A DNA stretch of 64,000 bases from Desulfosudis oleivorans (GCA_020723305.1 DYJC01000002.1:248001-312000); one strand, 5' to 3'. Numbered from the stretch's first letter, positions 43,724-52,363 are shown. Numbers and translations are program-made. The notes: generated by a model from the sequence alone, not told the origin.

Positions 43724-44137
43724 ATGTCGACCTCTGGAAGCGAAGCAAGTGTTTATGAACAGCTAGTCGGAATCATCAAGAATATCTCAGAAGAGAAGCA
43801 GCTTAAACTATTGGAACTGTTGAAACAATGGAATGAGCAGGGGAACAGGGATTATAACCGGAAATCTTGCCTGATTGCTGTGGACTATTCATCTCAGGAT
43901 CGTTTTTTCAGAGATTTTATTCAAAATATCAGTGCCGGGGGCGTATTTATTGAAACCAGAGAAGTCTTCAGCCCCGGACAGGAAATCGGGTTGACGTTTT
44001 CCATCCCAAATTCTCAGATTCCGTTTCGGATATCGGGCAGGATAACGAGAACCTCTTCCAAAGGAGTTGCTGTAAAATTCCTGAAGGTTACCGGTTATCA
44101 GGAGGAAATATTGAACTCCCTTGTAGACAAAATGTAG
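43724..44137 (+). CDS. PilZ-domain protein
   Basis: A 137-residue protein. After a helical start (residues ~5-45) a PilZ domain follows with the c-di-GMP motifs R-x3-R (RDYNR) and N-x-S-x2-G (NISAGGVF), then FSPGQEIGLTFSIP and ISGRITRTSSKGVAVKF. It should read c-di-GMP, perhaps to regulate the secretion/pilus-like locus upstream. A 220-base gap separates it from the ATPase gene. Its 3' end is part of a 45-bp direct repeat that recurs 2.47 kb downstream. Confidence 0.88.
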   Translation: MSTSGSEASVYEQLVGIIKNISEEKQLKLLELLKQWNEQGNRDYNRKSCLIAVDYSSQDRFFRDFIQNISAGGVFIETREVFSPGQEIGLTFSIPNSQIPFRISGRITRTSSKGVAVKFLKVTGYQEEILNSLVDKM

Positions 44138-44157
44138 CGTGTCTGGTTCTTTTATTT
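44113..44157 (+). repeat. Left copy of 45-bp direct repeat flanking the islet
   Basis: The last 25 bases of the PilZ gene plus 20 bases beyond (core TTGTAGACAAAATGTAGCGT) recur at 46586-46630 with about eight mismatches. Both copies are in the same orientation and preserve the reading ...LVxKM-stop. The segment between them contains genes unrelated to either side. Confidence 0.7.
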
Positions 44158-44159
44158 AA

Positions 44160-44327
44160 TCACAGCCATTCTGATAAAAATACATGAGCCGGACAAATCC
44201 GAATATCTTCCTTGGTCATTACATCCGGTCCGTCCTCAAGGGAAATCTGGGTTGCTTTAACTCCGGGAAAACGAGCTTTTAAATATTTCAGGGGCAGTGC
44301 CGACTGTCTGGCTGCTGATTTTCTGCA
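44160..44327 (-). pseudogene. Unidentified gene remnant (C-terminal end)
   Basis: The minus strand is open for 56 codons with a protein-like reading (ALPLKYLKARFPGVKATQIS, then DVMTKEDIRICPAHVFLSEW) ending in TGA at 44160. There is no start codon, and a stop closes the frame upstream. I do not recognise the family. It may be the tail of a gene lost when the islet formed. Confidence 0.3.
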
Positions 44328-44345
44328 CTATGAGGAGAGAACAAT

Positions 44346-44942
44346 ATGAAGCTGAATTTTGTGGAAAAAGCGCTGATGAACAATCCTGTCAGAGCCGCGC
44401 TGCAGCGAAGATTTGAAGCAAAACGCCTTTTGGCAATGGGTGGGCAAATGTCCGGCGGCATAGCTTTGGAAGTGGGTTGCGGCCGCGGGATCGGTGCGGA
44501 GATCATTTTGACCTATTTCAATGCGGATAAAGTTGATGCATTTGATCTTGATCCCCGAATGGTGAAACTTGCTCGCAAAAAACTACAATCCCATGGCGAA
44601 AAGATAAATATTTGGGAAGGTGACGTAACGAAAATAACGGCCGCAGATAATCAATACGATGCTGTTTTCGATTTTGGAATTATCCATCATGTCCCGGATT
44701 GGCGTAGCGCCATCGCTGAAATCCATCGTGTTTTAAAACCAAACGGAACTTTTTATTGTGAGGAGGTATTTGAAAAATTTATCGTCCATCCCGTCTGGCG
44801 ATACTTGTTGAAGCATCCACAACAGGATCGCTTTGATTTTACTAAGTTTATGAAACACCTGAAGGACACTGGTTTTTCTATGGTGGATGCAAATCAACTT
44901 TTTGGGCAGTTCGGCTGGTTTGTTTCGCAAAAAACCAAATGA
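44346..44942 (+). CDS. Class I SAM-dependent methyltransferase
   Basis: A 198-residue methyltransferase. Motif I is ALEVGCGRGIGAEIIL (residues ~40-55), followed by DAFDLDPRMVKLARKK, the acidic motif II WEGDVTKI, and YDAVFDFGIIHHVPDWRSAIA and RVLKPNGTFYCEEVF (motif III and beyond). It is of the UbiE/Methyltransf_11 type. GAGGAGAG precedes the ATG. The substrate is unknown. It is the first intact gene of a 2.4-kb islet bounded by direct repeats. Confidence 0.88.
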   Translation: MKLNFVEKALMNNPVRAALQRRFEAKRLLAMGGQMSGGIALEVGCGRGIGAEIILTYFNADKVDAFDLDPRMVKLARKKLQSHGEKINIWEGDVTKITAADNQYDAVFDFGIIHHVPDWRSAIAEIHRVLKPNGTFYCEEVFEKFIVHPVWRYLLKHPQQDRFDFTKFMKHLKDTGFSMVDANQLFGQFGWFVSQKTK

Positions 44943-44953
44943 AAGGAGCGTTT

Positions 44954-45225
44954 GCTATGACATTTTCTTTTCCACTATCAATCGAACGTGGGTCGCCTAT
45001 TGTTTCGCCATCCTTATTGCAGAAAACCTCCTCAAAATTGTTGGAAAAGGGACGCATCAGTTCAATAAATTCGTTAAGCCGTCGGAACTGGAAAATTGGG
45101 CTGCTCAAGAAGGCCTGATGAAACAGGATTTGACTGGTATGGGATATTTGCCTTTTATCCGCAAAGGGTGGCTGAGTAGGAATACGAAAGTGAACTACTT
45201 CATGTATTTTCGCTGCATGCTATGA
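44954..45225 (+). pseudogene. C-terminal remnant of a UbiG-type methyltransferase
   Basis: About 90 codons in one open frame match the C-terminal part of 3-demethylubiquinone/UbiG methyltransferases: FFSTINRTWVAYCFAILIAE, KGTHQFNKFVKPSELENWAA, DLTGMGYLPFIRKGWLS and NTKVNYFMYFR. The SAM-binding half is missing; the preceding gene belongs to another methyltransferase family and does not supply it. No start codon with an SD lies in this frame before the homology. Confidence 0.65.
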
Positions 45226-45375
45226 GTAAAAGGATAGTTGAAAAACCGTTAAATGAAAACGATAGAAATTTCTCTGATTTATTCTTTCGCAATGATGAAA
45301 AACCATTCTAAAATACTGATTTGAAAGAAGGTATCTGGTATGACGCCTGATAAATGAAAGGTGCTAAATGAAAGG

Positions 45376-45403
45376 TTGACAGTGGATACCTGTTTTTGAT
45401 AAT
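45376..45403 (+). promoter_or_regulatory. Promoter of the islet ATPase gene
   Basis: TTGACA (45376-45381), 16-base spacer, GATAAT (45398-45403), 32 bases before the ATG at 45436. GGATA and TATCC flank the -10 region as a loose inverted repeat. Confidence 0.5.
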
Positions 45404-45435
45404 ATCCATGTAAATAACAAAATGAAGTTATCGAT

Positions 45436-46581
45436 ATGCATGGTTATATTCAAAGATTTATTGAAAGAAAATTACATGGGGCACTGGCCCGTTCGCCTGC
45501 AGTAGCCATTCTTGGTCCCCGGCAATGCGGTAAGTCAACAACAGCCAAAATGCTGCTTGGGGGCATTCCTTCTGTTTATCTTGATCTGCAGGATCGGGTG
45601 GATCGAAATAAACTCATAGAACCTGAACTTTTTTTTGATCGTTACCGCGACAAGCTGATCTGTCTTGATGAAATTCAACTCCTGCCGGAATTTTTTTCCG
45701 TGCTTCGCTCGGAAATCGACAAAGATCGAAGACCCGGCAGGTTTTTGATTTTAGGATCTGCCTCTCGCGATCTTATCCGGCAATCCACCGAGTCTCTTGC
45801 CGGCCGTATTTCTTATATGGATCTTACACCCTTTCTGCTCAAAGAGATTGCAGGTGTATCATCATGGTCTGATCTTTGGTTTCGGGGAGGATTCCCTGGA
45901 AGTGTTCTTGCCGATAATGATTCAGACAGTTTTGACTGGCGACTCAATTTTATCCGGACATTCATGGAACGCGACATTCCCGGCCTGGGGATTACGATTC
46001 CAATCCCGGTAATTGAACGGTTATGGATGCTGCTGGCACATTATCATGGGCAAACGATTAATTATCATAAATTGGCAGCAGCAATTGATATCTCCATCCC
46101 CACACTGAAAAAATACCTTACCATTCTGGAACAGACCTATATGGTTCGCCTGCTGCCGCCATTTGAAACAAACGTAAAAAAGAGATTGATTAAATCTCCA
46201 AAAGTTTATTTGCGGGACAGCGGAATTCTTCACACACTGCTTCGAATTGAAACGTATGATTTTCTCTTGGCAAATCCTGTAGCAGGATCATCTTGGGAAG
46301 GTTTTGTCATTGAAAATATCATTTCACAGTATGATCGTTGGAGGCCGTCTTTTCTGCGCACTTCCAACGGGGCTGAAATAGATCTGGTACTGGAACGGGC
46401 CGGGCAGTGCCGGGTTTTTGAGTGCAAGCTTTCAAAAGCACCAAAACCTTCCAGGGGATTCCATGAACTGATAAGTTCCATTAAGCCTGAATCAGCCTGG
46501 ATTATCGCACCGGTGGATGAGCCTTATGAGATAGAAAAAAATATTTTTGTCTGTTCCCCATGGCATTTGAATCTGGAATAA
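45436..46581 (+). CDS. AAA_14/DUF4143 ATPase
   Basis: A 381-residue protein of the AAA_14-DUF4143 family, common in accessory DNA. Walker A is LGPRQCGKST (residues 26-35), Walker B LICLDEIQLL, sensor ILGSASRDLIRQSTESLAGR. The C-terminal DUF4143 part has a winged-helix region (NYHKLAAAIDISIPTLKKYL, LLPPFETNVKKRLIKSPKVY) and ends with WEGFVIENI and a PD-(D/E)XK-like core (GAEIDLVLERAGQCRVFECK). The role of the family is unclear; links to toxin-antitoxin-like or defence functions have been proposed. It has its own promoter and is the last gene of the islet. Confidence 0.9.
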   Translation: MHGYIQRFIERKLHGALARSPAVAILGPRQCGKSTTAKMLLGGIPSVYLDLQDRVDRNKLIEPELFFDRYRDKLICLDEIQLLPEFFSVLRSEIDKDRRPGRFLILGSASRDLIRQSTESLAGRISYMDLTPFLLKEIAGVSSWSDLWFRGGFPGSVLADNDSDSFDWRLNFIRTFMERDIPGLGITIPIPVIERLWMLLAHYHGQTINYHKLAAAIDISIPTLKKYLTILEQTYMVRLLPPFETNVKKRLIKSPKVYLRDSGILHTLLRIETYDFLLANPVAGSSWEGFVIENIISQYDRWRPSFLRTSNGAEIDLVLERAGQCRVFECKLSKAPKPSRGFHELISSIKPESAWIIAPVDEPYEIEKNIFVCSPWHLNLE

Positions 46582-46585
46582 AACT

Positions 46586-46630
46586 GAAGGCCCTTGTAGG
46601 CAAAATGTAGCGTGTCTGGCTTTTTATTTT
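46586..46630 (+). repeat. Right copy of 45-bp direct repeat flanking the islet
   Basis: Matches 44113-44157 (core TTGTAGGCAAAATGTAGCGT), five bases after the ATPase stop, running into the last bases of the opposing dapB. It resembles the 3' end of the PilZ gene, as if the original junction pilZ-dapB had been opened here. Confidence 0.7.
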
Positions 46631-47456
46631 ACCCTTTCAGCACATCGATCATGGTGAACACCCGTCCGCTTTCACCATTTTTTATCTGCTTTGCAAGAAA
46701 TACAACGGCATCCAATGTGCCTTCTGAGTAGATCTCCCTTCCGTTTACGTTGTGTTTGAAAACGAAATTCACGGTGTTATCTGCGGATGTCAAGTTGTAT
46801 GTATGCCATGCATGGCCGGTCAAATATTCCTCCGGTATTCCCCAACTGTTTTTTTGAACTTCAGGGTCTCGCTCCTGAATGATTTCCTCATTGGAAAAAG
46901 GGATGCCCAGTGCATTGAAATACCGGACCATTGCCTTGGCCGTCCCGCTGGTATCTGCTTTTCCTTTCTGATGACTTTCATGAAGTTCCAGTGAATACCC
47001 TTTGAACAGGTTGGGAAATGTTTTGGCCGCATATTCCATCATTGCCTGAAACCCGACGATCTGCTTGATCATGTTGGGAGCGATGACCGCGGGAATCTTT
47101 GATTTTTCTACGGTAGCGTGAAGCTGTTCCCGGTTCCCTCCGGTCGTCCCCATGACAAAAGGCAGATCCCTGGAACAATAAAAGTCCACATTCTCATGGA
47201 TTGAGGATGGATGGGTGTAATCGATGGAGATAAACCGCCCGTGCTCCTTTTTGATGGAATCGATCACCTGGTTCCGCTTGTCCGGTTTCAGTAGATTAAT
47301 TTTCATGCCATGAATCGGATATACAGTCTCGGCAATCTCCGGTCCGGTCAGGGACCAGGGAAGAATTTCAAACCGGTTGTCTTTCCGGGCATTCAAAAGG
47401 ATGCTGGAAGCAACTTTACCAGGAACACCATTGATCATGATTTTTATGCGATTCAT
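46629..47456 (-). CDS. dapB: 4-hydroxy-tetrahydrodipicolinate reductase, plant-type
   Basis: A 275-residue DapB for lysine and diaminopimelate synthesis. The NAD(P)H site reads IMINGVPGKVASSILL. The substrate/catalytic segment is ELHESHQKGKADTSGTAKAM, replacing the usual E-x-HH-x3-K-D-A-P-S-G-T-A and typical of the plant-type branch of the family. FVMGTTGGNREQL and APNMIKQIVGFQAMMEYAA are also present. Its start overlaps the murU-amgK stop by four bases, so plsB, murU-amgK and dapB form one transcript. Confidence 0.9.
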   Translation of the reverse strand: MNRIKIMINGVPGKVASSILLNARKDNRFEILPWSLTGPEIAETVYPIHGMKINLLKPDKRNQVIDSIKKEHGRFISIDYTHPSSIHENVDFYCSRDLPFVMGTTGGNREQLHATVEKSKIPAVIAPNMIKQIVGFQAMMEYAAKTFPNLFKGYSLELHESHQKGKADTSGTAKAMVRYFNALGIPFSNEEIIQERDPEVQKNSWGIPEEYLTGHAWHTYNLTSADNTVNFVFKHNVNGREIYSEGTLDAVVFLAKQIKNGESGRVFTMIDVLKG

Positions 47457-49156
47457 CTGGAACCTCTTTTATTGTTAATGGTTTCTGCAACTGCTTTTAA
47501 CGCAGGAAGTTCATTTTTTTCTGTTTTTTGTAAATAATATGAGAGAGAACGTAATGCACACGGTATATGTTGTTCAAACCATTTTTTCCCTTTCACCAGG
47601 CTCAAATATCCAAATGCACCGAGAATTTGGAGGTTCCGGGTGAGTGCACAATAAAAAACGCTTTTTCGGAAAGTGTCAATGGGAATACTTACACCGTTTC
47701 CCAGTGCTTTTGCACAAAAATCGATCAACTCCATCTGCTCTCCAAAGTCAAGCGCAACATAGGGGTCGATCAGGAGAGAGGCCAGGTCATACTGCAACGG
47801 GCCGATGCGGCCTCCCTGAAAGTCAATTAGGTAGTAGGAATGATCCTTTACCATGATGTTCCGGGATTGAAAATCACGATGCATGAAACCGTTGATTCCA
47901 TTTTTGAGTGCAGAATCCGCCAGATCGGAAAAATCATTTTCAAGAGGCAGCTCAGGGCAATCCATTTTCATATAGTTTTTTAAAAATGCATCTCTGAAAT
48001 AGCGGCACTCTTTTTCAATGATAAGTTCTTTGGAGTATTCCCGGGTCTGGTAGGTCATGGATGGCAGGAAACCGGTTTTTCCATTCTGCGACATATGGAT
48101 CAGCAACCGGATGACTTCCTGATAAACCGCCAAGCGATCCTTTTGATGTCTCAACTGTTTCACAACATCCACAAGATGGGTATCTCCCAGATCTTCCAGA
48201 AAGACCAGGCCGGAAAAAGCATTATAGCCATAAATTGCCGGTACCGGTATTTTTTTTTCTTGCAGGTGCTGTCCGATCCGGATAAATGAATCCGCTTCAC
48301 ATGTATCGATCTGTTCCCGGATACCATGACTTACGAGAATCAGGGATCGATTCTCTGTGGTCAGACGATACCATTGACGGTCTGAACCATCTCCTTTGAG
48401 TTTATTTTTGGAAATCATTCCTGTTGAAGAGAGGGAAAAAGCCTTTTCAAACACCTGGGGTGCTGAAAAGCGGTATACGGTATCCAGGTATGATTCCGGT
48501 GTTCCGATATCTGTCCAGAAATGATCTTTTACGATCAATGCCTTGGGCAGCTGGTTGTTGGAAATCATGTGCTGATATAAATCAATGCTGCTGAAATAGT
48601 TTTGTTGCCGGATAAGAGGAATGAGATCCGCATCCAGAACCTGTATTCCGGTAAATGCCAGTTTTTTAAATTTCCCATCCTGGCAGGGAGCTACCTGTTC
48701 ATGAAATCCGATAATGGAACCGTTGCTTGTCACGGATACATGGTTGTAGGCTTGATGATCATGCAGAACAAGGGTTGCAGATTGATCATGACCCAGGTGG
48801 AATTCATAGACATCTCTCAGGTTGATATCGGTCAGGATATCACTGTTGATCACCATGAAAGGAGAAGCATCAAAAAAATCAGCCGTGTTTTTAATCGCTC
48901 CGCCGGTACCTAAAATGGTTGGTTCATATCGGGTGATTACCGGGATTTCATAATCTTGACTTTCAATAAAAGCCTCGATTTTTTCATGCAGGTAATGGGT
49001 ATTGATAATAATCCCTGTGCAACCGGATTGTTTCAGATTCTCAATGATGTGGTTCAGCAATGGTTTTCCGGAAACCGGAAACAAAGGCTTGGGTGTATGA
49101 TGGGTATACGGCAGAAGCCTGGTGCCAAAACCTGCTGCCAGGATGAGTGCTTTCAT
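47453..49156 (-). CDS. MurU-AmgK-like fusion: sugar-1-phosphate nucleotidyltransferase plus sugar kinase
   Basis: A 567-residue two-domain protein. Residues 1-~235 form a nucleotidyltransferase of the MurU type (ALILAAGFGTRLLPYTHHTP, FMVINSDILTDINL, HFWTDIGTPESYLDTVYRFS). Residues ~255-560 form an aminoglycoside-phosphotransferase-fold kinase of the AmgK type (GDGSDRQWYRLTTENRSLIL, LVFLEDLGDTHLVDVV, GFMHRDFQSRNIMV catalytic loop, YLIDFQGGRIGPLQYDLASL). AmgK phosphorylates MurNAc at C1 and MurU makes UDP-MurNAc, bypassing de novo synthesis in peptidoglycan recycling. Here both are in one chain. The ATG directly abuts the plsB stop. Substrate specificity is inferred; other sugars are possible. 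Confidence 0.82.
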   Translation of the reverse strand: MKALILAAGFGTRLLPYTHHTPKPLFPVSGKPLLNHIIENLKQSGCTGIIINTHYLHEKIEAFIESQDYEIPVITRYEPTILGTGGAIKNTADFFDASPFMVINSDILTDINLRDVYEFHLGHDQSATLVLHDHQAYNHVSVTSNGSIIGFHEQVAPCQDGKFKKLAFTGIQVLDADLIPLIRQQNYFSSIDLYQHMISNNQLPKALIVKDHFWTDIGTPESYLDTVYRFSAPQVFEKAFSLSSTGMISKNKLKGDGSDRQWYRLTTENRSLILVSHGIREQIDTCEADSFIRIGQHLQEKKIPVPAIYGYNAFSGLVFLEDLGDTHLVDVVKQLRHQKDRLAVYQEVIRLLIHMSQNGKTGFLPSMTYQTREYSKELIIEKECRYFRDAFLKNYMKMDCPELPLENDFSDLADSALKNGINGFMHRDFQSRNIMVKDHSYYLIDFQGGRIGPLQYDLASLLIDPYVALDFGEQMELIDFCAKALGNGVSIPIDTFRKSVFYCALTRNLQILGAFGYLSLVKGKKWFEQHIPCALRSLSYYLQKTEKNELPALKAVAETINNKRGSR

Positions 49157-51790
49157 TTAATCTTCAAGTAGATTGAGATGGTTAGTAATTCGTTTTATAT
49201 AAAAATCTATTTTTTCATTATGTTCCGGGCCGGTAAGCGTTATTGAATTAAAAAAAGTAATCGCATTGCCGTAACTGATTTTTGAAAGCGATTCGATTCT
49301 TTCGATCTCTTTTTGTTTATACATCCGGTTTCCCATGGACTGTATCTTTTTCAGTTGATCTTTTGCATCCACGGAATCCTTTGGATACCGGGCAAAAAAG
49401 GTCAGAACAATCAGGTATGACTCAAAAAAGGTTTTTAAGAACCGGGCAAAAAATTTTACTTTTCGAAGCCCGGATGAGGTCAGACGATAGGTATCCGGAA
49501 GGGTTGGATGGGGAATCAACATGCTGTCATCGATGAATGCTTTTAGTGTTTTTCGTATCATCTGTTCGGCGGGTTTGTTTTCATCAAATGCAAACTCACT
49601 GGAAAACAGCACTTGCAAAAATTTATACTCAGAAAGAAGGTCGGAAGCGGTAAACTGAAAGGAATCCCTGCTCAGAATCGAAGCAGCCGTGAGCGCAGCC
49701 GGAATAAAGAAGATGATACAGTTGTTTTTATAGTAATCCAGGCTAGGTCTTTTATTTTCATGGATTTTCAGCAGCTCACCGGTTTCTGAAGATTCATCCG
49801 CCTCGACTCTGGAGGCTCTTTCAATGAATTTTCGAGTCACAAAGGTATCCAGTACCTGGTTGAAAGCATTGACGGTGTCTTTCTTCAGGGTATCTGCGAG
49901 TATGGCATTGGTCGCCTTAAGATGGGTCATATACGTATCCAGACAGGATACGAGGAGATTTTTTGCAAAGCGTTTTTTGGAGATATTGAGAAGCGCACTT
50001 GCCATTACTCCATGTGGTGTAACCACGGAAATATTGTTAATCGCATGTAAGAAGTGCAACCCAATCTTATTGCAAAAAATGGTCTGCTCCTGTTTCATCA
50101 ATGTTTCAAGATGAATTCGGTTTTTTGCCAGATAATCCTTTAAGGATATGGGATCGCTGAAGTTTACATAGACCTTGCCATATCTTGCCTTAAGGGATTT
50201 TCGTGCTTTAATCACCTGTTTCAGGCTTTCAGGTTCTTTTTGACCGCCTTCAATTTCATGGATATATGCTTTTTCTTCCAGAACACGGTCATAACCAATA
50301 AAGACAGGGACAAAGATTAAATCCTCACAAGCTCCCTTTTTAAAAGCATCTATGATAATGGATAATAGACCCAATTTGGGCATCAGGAGTTTTCCGGTAC
50401 GGCTCCTTCCGCCTTCAATAAAAAACTCAAGGTTAAATCCTTCTTCTAAAATTTTGTATATATATTCTGAAAATACTTTTGCATATAATGGTTCCCCTTT
50501 GAATGTCCTTCGGAGGAAAAAAGCGCCTCCGCCTCTGAAGATGGTTCCAAGCGGCCAGAAAGACAGATTTTTTCCAGCGGCAATATGCGGACAGGGCAAT
50601 TGATGGTAAAGGAAGAGCCAGGAGATAATCAGATAATCCAGGTGACTTTTATGACAGGGGACAAGAACGAGCGGGCCATTATGAGACATCTTTTTTACTT
50701 TTTCAAGTCCCTCTGTATCCAGAATCATGCCGTCAAACAGGATTCTGAACATGACCCGGAGGGTCAAATCGTACATTCTAATCCAGTTCTGGCTGTAGTC
50801 TGCAGCAATCTCTTCAAGGTACTCACTCGCTTTTTTCTGGACCTGCCGAAGAGGTGTCTCTGTTTCTTCTGCGTGCTTCAGAATGAATTGCTGAAGCCTG
50901 TCATGGGTAAGTATGTTTTCTTTAAGCTCCATCCTTGATTTAATGACAGGCCCGATTATGCTCTGGCGATGTCGATTGATTCTCTGCAACAGAAGCCGTC
51001 TCAATGTAAATGCCTGATGCTGAATATCCAGTGGTTTTATATCTTCCTGGTCTAAAAACTTTTTAATATTGATGGGATCGCAGATTTCGACAAACACTTT
51101 TTTTGGATTTTTTACTAAAGTAAAAAGCCGTTTTATTTTTCCCGGCTTTTCTTCAGAGCCAAAAATGATATCCGTCAGTGTTGGTTCGGCTCGCCTTGGG
51201 TTATTGCTATATAAAATGAGTTGAGGGACAATATAGATCGGCTTTTCCAGATCGTTTTGCATTTCTATCAGATATTTGATCGGGTCTGTCTTTGCCTTGA
51301 CAAATCTGCGGTAAAATCCTTTTTTGTCGATCAATGCCACAAAGCCGGTTTTCCCATTGAGCAGAATATCCCGGTAATACCCGTTTTCAAACGGATTCGG
51401 CAGGTTGAAGTTTTTAAAAAAATATTGAATGTTTGCAAGAAGAACCTTCAGCAATCGGGAGATGGGCTGCCAGGTCAGGATTCGATAATAAAATCCAATT
51501 TCCGGGAAAGGCAGATTAAGCTGTTTATAGCGTGTATAAAAAAACAGGAAGTCGAAATTGCTTTTATATTTATTTGCATAAACAACAATGCCTTTTTGAC
51601 CCAACTGCTTCAGGACGGAAATCTGGGGTTGGTTTATTTTCGTACGGGTCAGAAAGAAACTCAGGATGGCGGAGGATAATAAGCCTATTTTTCTTGGAAA
51701 ATGACTTAAATATATATTGGGCTTATCAGCCGGCACCATATTATCATTAGAATGTGGGTTTTCTGTTTTATCGTGTAATCGATCAAGCAT
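49157..51790 (-). CDS. plsB: Glycerol-3-phosphate 1-O-acyltransferase PlsB
   Basis: An 877-residue membrane-associated acyltransferase that makes 1-acyl-glycerol-3-phosphate, the first step of phospholipid synthesis. The catalytic H-x4-D is in LVPCHKSHLDYLIISWLF, followed by the FFLRRTFKGEPLYAKVFSEY block, the glycerol-3-phosphate site FFIEGGRSRTGKLLMPKLGL and VPVFIGYDRVLEEKAY. The N-terminal ~300 residues contain a second acyltransferase-like region (KYKSNFDFLFFYTRYKQ). A little longer than E. coli PlsB. First gene of the plsB, murU-amgK, dapB unit. Confidence 0.95.
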   Translation of the reverse strand: MLDRLHDKTENPHSNDNMVPADKPNIYLSHFPRKIGLLSSAILSFFLTRTKINQPQISVLKQLGQKGIVVYANKYKSNFDFLFFYTRYKQLNLPFPEIGFYYRILTWQPISRLLKVLLANIQYFFKNFNLPNPFENGYYRDILLNGKTGFVALIDKKGFYRRFVKAKTDPIKYLIEMQNDLEKPIYIVPQLILYSNNPRRAEPTLTDIIFGSEEKPGKIKRLFTLVKNPKKVFVEICDPINIKKFLDQEDIKPLDIQHQAFTLRRLLLQRINRHRQSIIGPVIKSRMELKENILTHDRLQQFILKHAEETETPLRQVQKKASEYLEEIAADYSQNWIRMYDLTLRVMFRILFDGMILDTEGLEKVKKMSHNGPLVLVPCHKSHLDYLIISWLFLYHQLPCPHIAAGKNLSFWPLGTIFRGGGAFFLRRTFKGEPLYAKVFSEYIYKILEEGFNLEFFIEGGRSRTGKLLMPKLGLLSIIIDAFKKGACEDLIFVPVFIGYDRVLEEKAYIHEIEGGQKEPESLKQVIKARKSLKARYGKVYVNFSDPISLKDYLAKNRIHLETLMKQEQTIFCNKIGLHFLHAINNISVVTPHGVMASALLNISKKRFAKNLLVSCLDTYMTHLKATNAILADTLKKDTVNAFNQVLDTFVTRKFIERASRVEADESSETGELLKIHENKRPSLDYYKNNCIIFFIPAALTAASILSRDSFQFTASDLLSEYKFLQVLFSSEFAFDENKPAEQMIRKTLKAFIDDSMLIPHPTLPDTYRLTSSGLRKVKFFARFLKTFFESYLIVLTFFARYPKDSVDAKDQLKKIQSMGNRMYKQKEIERIESLSKISYGNAITFFNSITLTGPEHNEKIDFYIKRITNHLNLLED

Positions 51791-52147
51791 GATGTTCTTC
51801 CATCAATATCGGTTTTGTCCAGAGAAAGAGAGATAAATATTATGACTCAAATCCAGCGCATGGTTGTGAATTTTAATAGGGTCAAAAATTAACAGAAAAG
51901 AAATTGGTTTGCAAATGATTTGATATGTGACCATTCATGATTTAACAATAAATTGAAATACCATAAAGAGGAAGTTTTATGCTTGCTATATAGAAGAGGT
52001 TGTGGTAACCCCTTTTGCATTATGTTTGGGATTATTTCCGGACTGCGAAAGAAAATATCGACACAATTCTGCGGCAATTACATTTGGCTAATCAGCCTTT
52101 AGAAACATTTTGAGAAAAATATATACTATAAAGGAGGGTGGGTATTT
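51791..52147. other. 357-bp intergenic stretch, divergent spacer
   Basis: Separates plsB (minus) from the small membrane protein gene (plus). AT-rich; I see no gene, no strong terminator and no repeat of the local families. A strong SD (AAAGGAGGGTGGG) marks its right end. Confidence 0.5.
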
Positions 52148-52363
52148 ATGAAGACATTAGTTGGTGGTGCGATTGGAGCTGTCCTTGGAATTATTGGTCT
52201 TGCGATATGGTTTGGACCATTTTTGCAGCTTTTGGCTGGTGTTATTCCATCTATGCTTTTGCTGGGTGGTTGTCTGGCGCTTTATCTTGGATTTGACGAG
52301 TTGAAGGATACCTGGAAAAATGAAGGAAGCAATGATGTATCCGGTCCGGGAGAAGAGAGTTGA
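52148..52363 (+). CDS. Small membrane protein (71 aa)
   Basis: A 71-residue protein with two hydrophobic helices: TLVGGAIGAVLGIIGLAIWF (3-22) and LLAGVIPSMLLLGGCLALYL (~29-48), then a short acidic cytoplasmic tail (DELKDTWKNEGSNDVSGPGE). A very strong SD (GGAGG) lies upstream at good spacing, so it is translated. No family is recognised. It stands alone, followed by a transposable-element-like repeat. Confidence 0.7.
   Translation: MKTLVGGAIGAVLGIIGLAIWFGPFLQLLAGVIPSMLLLGGCLALYLGFDELKDTWKNEGSNDVSGPGEES

Noticed and set aside
44957-45118. ATG start reading MTFSFPLSIERG in the UbiG remnant region
   Set aside because: That frame is out of phase with the UbiG-like frame and stops early; the homologous frame has no start.
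51889-52077. 62-residue open frame on the minus strand upstream of plsB
   Set aside because: No SD, no recognisable family and unusual composition; treated as chance.
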